This document shows, in pieces, positions 60,601-64,000 of a stretch of 64,000 nt of DNA (its first letter is position 1; every line of letters begins with the position of its first letter). This DNA comes from Crotophaga sulcirostris (Eukaryota; Chordata; Aves; Cuculiformes; Crotophagidae). Location of the stretch: assembly GCA_013397455.1 (NCBI GenBank), contig VYZB01000171.1, positions 1,447,252 through 1,511,251 on the forward strand, in the 5' to 3' direction. Under the pieces are notes generated by a model, which made no database searches, was not told where the DNA came from, and was given only the letters and a program-made list of their open reading frames with translations. Made by a program: the position numbers and the translations under genes.

Positions 60601-61830
60601 CTACCTTACTGAAGCGGAACAAATAACCTTGCTAACTTGTAAGGATTTGTCTATTACCATATTTGTCATGGAAACTCAATATTCTGGGTTGCTCTCTCGT
60701 TTGACAGCACTTCCCTTATTTCAGAGAATGCATCAACAAAAAAAGGGGAGGGAAAAATTGTAGGATGAAAGGAGAGTTCCTTTAACACTGTAAGAGAAAA
60801 AGAGTGGACAAAAATGCTGTCTCAGATCAGCTAAAGCCTTTTTTATTCATGTACAAAAAAAAAAAGTCAAGTCAGAACATGAGAAGTAAGCTACAAAGTT
60901 TATGCTCATTCAACCTTAATCTTCAGAACTGAAATTATAAAGATAGTTTTACAGAAGAGCTCCAGATACAACAGAATTAGCAAGACGTTTCACTTTCAGA
61001 AAAAAGGGGAGTTATTCTACAGACAGATAGGTATTACACTAGCCTTCCCAGAAAAAAATGTGAGAAGTCTTTATAACTGTAGATCTTGCTGAGTTTGATT
61101 GTGACACAAGGGCTACAGTTATATTCATTTGCCCCTGATGAGAGTTTGGACCTATTAAAAAGATTCAGACGTAATGACATACAAATATCAAAGAGTTTCT
61201 TCACTCTTATCACAGCCTCTTCTTTTTGCCTGTTCTTTTCTTTACTTCTCTAAGGGGAAGAAATTATTGTATTTCATTCTCTGCAGCGTTAGGAAGAATG
61301 CTTCAAATTTATTCAAATACCAGCTAGCTTTATATTTATTCAAATATCAATACTGGTTAGTTACCTCCCCTTCAATAAGGAAATGTCAATGCCTATGCAT
61401 ACAAAATATGCATGCACAGTTTAAAAAACCCTAATGGATGGCTTAAGGAACCATCCTAATTGGATGGTCTAGGAGGTTTATGGAACCTTACCTGACTGAG
61501 TTCACTTTGGAGTTGCAGGCCATGCTGCTCTTTTTCCTCCCTCTGCTGTTGGAGCTGTTTACATTCCGCTTTGAGATGTTGGTACTTTGTCTCCACTTCA
61601 GACAACTCTTCTTTAAGTTTCTGGCTTGCTTCCCCCTTCTCACCTAGCTCTGTCTGTAATCTCTGTATCGAGGCTTCAGATGCAGACAGCTTTGCCTGAA
61701 GCTGTTGGCAGTCCAGGTCCTTCTGATGAAAGCTTGCCTGCACGTTCTTCTTACTCATAGATACTTCATTGTGTTTTTCTTCTAGCTGGGTGTAGTCCTG
61801 CTCTTTCTTCAGCAGCTTCTCAGTCAGACT
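36553..61830 (-). CDS. EEA1: Early endosome antigen 1, C-terminal 1,106 residues in 19 exons (5' part outside window)
   Basis: EEA1 is a Rab5 effector that tethers early endosomes: a long parallel coiled-coil dimer that binds PI3P through its C-terminal FYVE finger and Rab5-GTP at both ends. Nineteen minus-strand exons join without a frame break into 1,106 codons plus TAA. The product is Glu/Lys/Gln/Leu-rich heptad coil, ending in a complete FYVE domain with WAED, RRHHCRQCG and RVC motifs and four CxxC zinc pairs. The sequence follows human EEA1, as I recall it, along its whole length. All 18 internal introns are GT-AG; 16 are phase 0, and those after the exons at 50,671-50,810 and 39,740-39,978 are phase 2. 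The shortest introns are 206 bp (56,576-56,781), 307 bp (39,979-40,285) and 348 bp (37,815-38,162). About 305 N-terminal residues, the promoter and start codon are upstream of the window. I see no frameshift or premature stop, so the gene looks intact. Confidence 0.97.
36676..37715 (-). other. EEA1: EEA1 intron between the two FYVE exons (1,040 bp)
   Basis: Phase 0 intron that interrupts the FYVE finger between RR and HHC. No repeat or additional exon recognised. Confidence 0.88.
37716..37814 (-). CDS. EEA1: EEA1 exon w18 (residues 1034-1066, first half of FYVE)
   Basis: 99 nt, 33 codons, phase 0-0. Acceptor TATATAG, donor AGAAGG before GTAGGT. Encodes [20 protein letters not shown] and [13 protein letters not shown]. 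This supplies the WxxD motif (WAED), the first zinc pair (CMAC), the membrane-inserting loop (FSVTV) and the two arginines of the PI3P pocket. The exon ends exactly between RR and HHC. It is too short to show as a conventional open frame. Confidence 0.97.
38163..38283 (-). CDS. EEA1: EEA1 exon w17 (residues 993-1033, linker before FYVE)
   Basis: 121 nt, phase 2 in and phase 0 out. Acceptor TTTTTCCTAAG, donor TACAG before GTATAA. Encodes [20 protein letters not shown] and [20 protein letters not shown], the last coil before the FYVE finger. In human EEA1 this area overlaps the IQ motif and C-terminal Rab5-binding segment. The acceptor was chosen because it completes the split arginine codon and gives the family sequence; an AG 13 bases further in would lose the frame. 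Confidence 0.94.
38284..39739 (-). other. EEA1: EEA1 intron between exons w16 and w17 (1,456 bp)
   Basis: No recognised repeat or exon. A 121-residue minus-strand open frame at 38,650-39,015 has ordinary composition, no family resemblance and no splice linkage to EEA1, so it is treated as chance. Confidence 0.85.
39740..39978 (-). CDS. EEA1: EEA1 exon w16 (residues 914-993, ends in a split codon)
   Basis: 239 nt, phase 0 at the start and phase 2 at the end. Acceptor GTTTTCTTAG, donor GAGAG before GTACAC. Opens with a highly charged segment ([20 protein letters not shown]) and continues [40 protein letters not shown] and [12 protein letters not shown]. The last arginine codon (AG/G) is completed by the next exon. 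It leads into the C-terminal Rab5-binding/FYVE region. Confidence 0.97.
40286..40471 (-). CDS. EEA1: EEA1 exon w15 (residues 852-913)
   Basis: 186 nt, 62 codons, phase 0-0. Acceptor ATCCTAACAG, donor AACTG before GTTAGT. Encodes [40 protein letters not shown] and [11 protein letters not shown]. The [19 protein letters not shown] block is diagnostic for EEA1. The ATG three codons in is not a start. Confidence 0.96.
40472..42148 (-). other. EEA1: EEA1 intron between exons w14 and w15 (1,677 bp)
   Basis: AT-rich. Contains a degenerate CTAT/TATC patch near 41,010-41,045. No exon or interspersed repeat recognised. Confidence 0.85.
42149..42280 (-). CDS. EEA1: EEA1 exon w14 (residues 808-851)
   Basis: 132 nt, 44 codons, phase 0-0. 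Acceptor TCTCTTCAAG, donor GAGAAG before GTATAT. Encodes [40 protein letters not shown] and EFEK. The frame is open into the intron 5' of the acceptor, but that stretch (Phe/Leu-rich) does not fit the coil. Confidence 0.93.
42735..42920 (-). CDS. EEA1: EEA1 exon w13 (residues 746-807)
   Basis: 186 nt, 62 codons, phase 0-0. Acceptor GTAATTAG with a weak pyrimidine tract; donor ACAGG before GTAAAA. Encodes [40 protein letters not shown] and [10 protein letters not shown]. It has no useful in-frame ATG and was placed by continuity with RQDLK upstream and the KTAKATLEQD-like family block. Confidence 0.93.
42921..45692 (-). other. EEA1: EEA1 intron between exons w12 and w13 (2,772 bp)
   Basis: Second-longest complete intron. 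A stretch around 43,140-43,470 is slightly richer in G+C than the rest, but I find no open frame or repeat signature there. Nothing else recognised. Confidence 0.85.
45693..45875 (-). CDS. EEA1: EEA1 exon w12 (residues 685-745)
   Basis: 183 nt, 61 codons, phase 0-0. Acceptor TATGTTTCAG, donor CTTAAG before GTACTT. Encodes [40 protein letters not shown] and [14 protein letters not shown]. The [12 protein letters not shown] block is a strongly conserved EEA1 landmark. Confidence 0.95.
46528..46554. repeat. (TTG)n microsatellite in EEA1 intron
   Basis: About eight TTG units with one GAT interruption, in the intron between exons w11 and w12. Confidence 0.85.
46726..46920 (-). CDS. EEA1: EEA1 exon w11 (residues 620-684)
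   Basis: 195 nt, 65 codons, phase 0-0. Acceptor TTGAATATAG with a poor pyrimidine tract; donor AAAAG before GTAAGA. Encodes [40 protein letters not shown] and [19 protein letters not shown]. The family match runs to the very end, joining directly to [10 protein letters not shown] in the next exon. Confidence 0.94.
46921..48144 (-). other. EEA1: EEA1 intron between exons w10 and w11 (1,224 bp), contains CR1
   Basis: About a quarter of this intron is the CR1 fragment at 47,083-47,385, inserted in the same orientation as the gene. The rest is unremarkable. Confidence 0.88.
47083..47385 (-). mobile_element. CR1 LINE 3' fragment in EEA1 intron, minus orientation
   Basis: About 300 bp. On the plus strand it begins with the reverse-complemented CR1 tail (ATCATAGAATCATAGAAC) and includes AGGACAATCCCAACATTC, TTCCCTGGGGAGCTATTCCA, GGGTGAAGAACTTCTTCCTA and GGTCACCAGCGAGAAGAGAT. 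It retains the ATTCTATGAT tail and closely follows the common avian CR1 3' consensus, so it is younger than the 29.7 kb and 21.1 kb copies. Confidence 0.95.
48145..48246 (-). CDS. EEA1: EEA1 exon w10 (residues 586-619)
   Basis: 102 nt, 34 codons, phase 0-0. Acceptor TTTTTTAG, donor GGGG before GTAAGC. Encodes [20 protein letters not shown] and [14 protein letters not shown]. It is missed by ATG-to-stop searches and was found by splice sites and by phase. The 3' end is purine-only (a run of A followed by GGAGGGG) directly against the donor. This is one of the less conserved parts of the coil relative to human. Confidence 0.9.
48247..49738 (-). other. EEA1: EEA1 intron between exons w9 and w10 (1,492 bp)
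   Basis: AT-rich with homopolymer A-runs (for example near 49,507). No exon, repeat family or RNA gene recognised. Confidence 0.85.
49739..50069 (-). CDS. EEA1: EEA1 exon w9 (residues 475-585)
   Basis: 331 nt, the second-longest coding exon here. It begins with the third base of a split serine codon. Acceptor GTATTTTCAG, donor AAATG before GTTAGT. Encodes [20 protein letters not shown] and, further on, [20 protein letters not shown] and [13 protein letters not shown]. The 5' end is fixed by the [11 protein letters not shown] match to the family. The ATG near its start is internal, not a translation start. Confidence 0.95.
50671..50810 (-). CDS. EEA1: EEA1 exon w8 (residues 429-475, ends in a split codon)
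   Basis: 140 nt, phase 0 at the start and phase 2 at the end. Acceptor TCTCTCGCAG. The donor is GAATC before GTATGC, with C rather than G at -1. Encodes [20 protein letters not shown], a Gln-rich [12 protein letters not shown] stretch and [14 protein letters not shown]. The last serine codon (TC/G) is completed by the next exon, which sets both boundaries. It has no in-frame ATG. Confidence 0.93.
50811..52763 (-). other. EEA1: EEA1 intron between exons w7 and w8 (1,953 bp)
   Basis: Unique-looking AT-rich sequence. No repeat or extra exon recognised. The donor at its 5' end is GTTTGT. Confidence 0.85.
52764..52919 (-). CDS. EEA1: EEA1 exon w7 (residues 377-428)
   Basis: 156 nt, 52 codons, phase 0-0. 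Acceptor TTTACCTCAG, donor CTTAAG before GTTTGT (T at +3, weaker than usual). Encodes [40 protein letters not shown] and [12 protein letters not shown]. The reading frame also runs open into the intron on both sides, but the protein match stops at these splice sites. Confidence 0.95.
52920..54134 (-). other. EEA1: EEA1 intron between exons w6 and w7 (1,215 bp)
   Basis: AT-rich intron with a TTAATTA-type low-complexity palindromic patch at 53,477-53,515. Its 5' splice site (GTTATA) is weak. No exon-like sequence or interspersed repeat seen. Confidence 0.85.
53477..53515. repeat. AT-only palindromic patch in EEA1 intron
   Basis: Overlapping TTAATTA/ATTAATT units making a self-complementary AT-rich stretch of about 35-40 bp. 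Confidence 0.75.
54135..54248 (-). CDS. EEA1: EEA1 exon w6 (residues 339-376)
   Basis: 114 nt, 38 codons, phase 0-0. Acceptor GTCTTTCAG. The exon opens GTAAAAGC and so also mimics a donor. The real donor, CAACAG before GTTATA, is weak at positions +3 to +5. Encodes [20 protein letters not shown] and [18 protein letters not shown]. It contains no ATG in frame and is too short to stand out as an open frame; it was placed by joining to its neighbours. Confidence 0.95.
54249..55599 (-). other. EEA1: EEA1 intron between exons w5 and w6 (1,351 bp), with palindrome
   Basis: AT-rich intron lying between two exons whose first bases mimic donor sites. It carries an imperfect hairpin-forming palindrome at 55,373-55,407 (listed separately). 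Nothing else is recognised. Confidence 0.85.
55373..55407. repeat. Imperfect palindrome (hairpin-forming) in EEA1 intron
   Basis: The core GGGGTTTTT-AATT-AAAAAACCCC is a near-perfect inverted repeat with one extra A. The outer TTTTG and CAAAA also pair across a two-base bulge. Confidence 0.8.
55600..55800 (-). CDS. EEA1: EEA1 exon w5 (residues 272-338)
   Basis: 201 nt, 67 codons, phase 0-0. Acceptor TTCATTGCAG, donor GTGCAG before GTAATG. Encodes [20 protein letters not shown], then [20 protein letters not shown] and [10 protein letters not shown]. The exon starts with GTAACT after CAG, so both the genomic acceptor and the spliced junction read CAG-GTAACT, like a donor site. An open frame on the opposite strand over this exon is only its shadow. 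Confidence 0.96.
56372..56575 (-). CDS. EEA1: EEA1 exon w4 (residues 204-271)
   Basis: 204 nt, 68 codons, phase 0-0. Acceptor TTTTCTAG, donor ATACAG before GTAAGA (strong). Encodes [20 protein letters not shown] followed by the coil segment with [20 protein letters not shown] and [20 protein letters not shown]. It looks almost unchanged between bird and human, so this part of the coil is under strong constraint. Confidence 0.96.
56782..56901 (-). CDS. EEA1: EEA1 exon w3 (residues 164-203)
   Basis: 120 nt, 40 codons, phase 0-0. Acceptor TTTTCTCAG, donor GCTCAG before GTAACA. Encodes [20 protein letters not shown] and a Gln-rich stretch ([12 protein letters not shown]) ending in LREAQ. A minus-strand ATG lies in the intron just upstream, but it is in intronic sequence and is not a start. 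Confidence 0.95.
57911..58060 (-). CDS. EEA1: EEA1 exon w2 (residues 114-163)
   Basis: 150 nt, 50 codons, phase 0-0. The acceptor has a strong T-run (TTTTTTTTGTAG) and the donor is GAGCAG before GTAGGG. It encodes [20 protein letters not shown] and continues through [17 protein letters not shown]. This segment is nearly identical to human EEA1 as I recall it. Confidence 0.95.
58061..61491 (-). other. EEA1: EEA1 intron between exons w1 and w2 (3,431 bp)
   Basis: The longest complete intron in the window. It contains scattered short open frames on both strands but none with family resemblance or linked splice sites. I see no interspersed repeat in it. Confidence 0.85.
61492..61830 (-). CDS. 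EEA1: EEA1 exon w1 (window residues 1-113)
   Basis: First coding exon inside the window: 339 nt, phase 0 at both ends. The acceptor is CTTCATAG before AGTCTG and the donor is GTCAG before GTAAGG, a near-consensus site. It encodes heptad coil beginning [11 protein letters not shown] and including [20 protein letters not shown], with [16 protein letters not shown] at its end. A second AG two bases inside the exon could act as an alternative acceptor but would break the frame. Confidence 0.95.
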
Positions 61831-64000
61831 CTATGAAGAGAGTCACACAGCAAGTCAACTGCAATTCTGCTTACATCTATTCAATGCATTATTCAAATTT
61901 CTTCTCCAGTGTCAATGTTGAATGGTGAAGAACTTGCTCAAAAACATTATTAAAAGAACTGATGATGACCTCTATTTTGTATTAAATCAGTTAATCCTGG
62001 ACCCCATACAGCCCACAGTTTAAACTACAAATTCTGTTTTTCATATTCTGGTATAAATCTACTTCCTATTACTGAGAACACCACACACACTCTATTCCTG
62101 TATCCTGAAGGTTAATTTGCTTTCCCTGAACGTTCAAATTCTAGGTTATTAAAACCACATTTGCTTGGGGAAAAACTGAAACAGTTATTTGACTTATTAG
62201 TATATACTAGAAGTTTTCAAGTATCACTGTCCTTCACACAATTCCCTAAGCAACAACATTTGTGGTTTAATTTCTGCCTAACCCCGTGCAGGCATCATGC
62301 TGGTCATTTTTAGAAGTACCCTAATTTTCCCATGTCACTATACTTAAAGCATGACCTGCTATCCAAATTATGGAAGAGAACCTGTGAAAACTAATAAAAT
62401 TTGTGATGTTAATAAATCACAGAACAGAACACTGATGATTTAACTTTCATTTTACAAGATTATGTTGCTACATATTAATTCATACCATTTAATTTTCTTT
62501 CAAACAAATCAGCTCAAAGAGGATGGTTGCTTTGAGTTTGAAAACACTAAAACACTCCTAAAGGAAAGACATGAACATCGCTGAGAATCAGAATCACATC
62601 AACAACAGTAAATATTGCAGGGCCTAAGGTCATGCTATCAAATTTACACGCTGAGAGAAATACTGAAAAAAAAGTATTTACAGATAATTTCCAGCTATTA
62701 TATAATGCTTTTTATCAAATTTCATTAACTAATCAAAACTATATTCAGAATGAAATTAAATATCATAAAGGACAAGATATACTTCCAGAAATCTAGGTTT
62801 TCCCCCAAGCTTAGCTGAGGCACTAACTAGAATTTCAGAAATCTCCAAGTAGGACAAAGAAGCCACGAGAACCATTTCAACTTTCTAGTGGCACTTTCTG
62901 AAGCACAGAAATACAGTTGCAGGGAGTCCCTGGCCATCGTCCAATCCAGCTAATTAATTCCATCTTCTTGAAATGTACCAGCAGGTTCCATTTATTGCAG
63001 CATCTTACTGATATCTATCTGAGAGAAGCATTACTATGCACACCTTCGAAATGCTTGCATTCTTCCTGCAGTTTCAGTGACTACCATGTTTTTCTAATGA
63101 GCCTTTCAATTAAAATACAGAAAAATAAAGAACATTTCCAACATGTCAGCACCAAAAAATGCTAGCATTGAGGTCAGTCTTATGTATCAAAATATCAGAC
63201 TGTTCTGCAACTTTAGAATAACACTGTCCCAAAGATAAGATAGTTAGTGTTGCAATTCTAGCTATGCTGGGCATCTTAAAAGTGCACTTCTGCACAGTAT
63301 CCAGGTATGAAATCATTCTTGCTAGAACAAAAAAATGTAAAATTATTCAAGTAAGCTGAACAATTGAACAGTTTAGTTCTTTACCAATTTTAACAAATCA
63401 TGACTTTATTTGTTGTTATAAACCATATACAGACACTTCTATTTTCCCATTGTTACAAAATAAATAGAAGAATCTATAAAAAACTAGGTTAGAAAACAAG
63501 CAGTCTTTCAATTGACAGCTCTAGTAGTCCAGCAGCCCACCTGAGAAGAAATACAATTAATGCCCTATGTGTCCATTTAAAAAAATAAATATTTACTAAC
63601 TTAGCCAAAAACTAGCAAAATATTTTGAAATGCCCCTTGAAAAATAAAACAACTTGTTGCTGTTACAGGTATGCAGAATTTTTTATATATGCATACATAA
63701 AATGCAGAAATAGAGTACATAAAGCACGTACTGAGGTCAGGCGTCACCTTTATCCTCCTGAAGCCACTGGCAAGGCTCCCACTGCTTTTAGAAAAGTTGT
63801 CACCATCAGAATATAAAATAAAGTTGCAGTTCCCTTTTCATTAAAGAGAAATGGCCAAGCAGGATCATTAACATTCATACTGAATCGTGCTCCTGAAATA
63901 CCAAGACACTACAGCACCTTTTTCATCACAGCTGGTCAAGTTAGAGCTAAGGTGTTTATATTATTACTACTTCATAACTAGATCCATATGTCACATGTAG
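61831..64000 (-). other. EEA1: EEA1 intron (partial), upstream of exon w1
   Basis: Intronic sequence from the acceptor of exon w1 to the window edge. It is AT-rich and I recognise no exon, repeat or RNA gene in it. The next 5' EEA1 exon lies beyond 64,000. Confidence 0.85.

Noticed and set aside
1..64000. CRISPR arrays, operons, phage or plasmid features
   Set aside because: The window is vertebrate nuclear DNA with spliced exons and CR1 elements; no regularly spaced repeats or bacterial gene organisation are present.

Overview
This is vertebrate nuclear DNA, almost certainly from a bird. It contains one gene made of short exons separated by GT-AG introns, with long AT-rich non-coding stretches, and at least four fragments of CR1 LINEs, the main retrotransposon family of birds and other sauropsids. 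I cannot name the species.

The only protein-coding gene I can support is EEA1 (early endosome antigen 1), on the minus strand. Nineteen consecutive coding exons lie between 61,830 and 36,553. Their lengths sum to 3,321 nt, exactly 1,107 codons including the stop, with every junction in phase. They encode the C-terminal 1,106 residues: a very long coiled coil followed by the C-terminal PI3P-binding FYVE zinc finger. Human EEA1 has 1,411 residues, so roughly 305 residues (the N-terminal zinc finger, the N-terminal Rab5 site and the first part of the coil), the promoter and the 5' exons lie beyond position 64,000. The 3' UTR runs to lower coordinates. A strong proximal poly(A) signal lies at 36,284-36,289 and a possible distal one near 31,671, which would give a UTR of about 4.9 kb.

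Layout. 1-31.6 kb: intergenic DNA downstream of EEA1, with no gene I can recognise. It holds a plus-strand CR1 (about 4.88-5.69 kb), a CR1 tail (21.06-21.17 kb), a composite retroviral/LTR-like and partly GC-rich block (about 24.46-28.7 kb), and a minus-oriented CR1 (29.72-29.99 kb). 31.67-36.55 kb: probable EEA1 3' UTR. 36.55-61.83 kb: EEA1 exons and introns, with another minus-oriented CR1 in the intron at 47.1 kb. 61.83-64 kb: part of the next upstream intron.

I see no undescribed biological system. The points most worth checking are two exon junctions in EEA1 that rebuild a 5' splice site after splicing, alternative 3' ends, and the duplicated LTR-like block between 24 and 29 kb.
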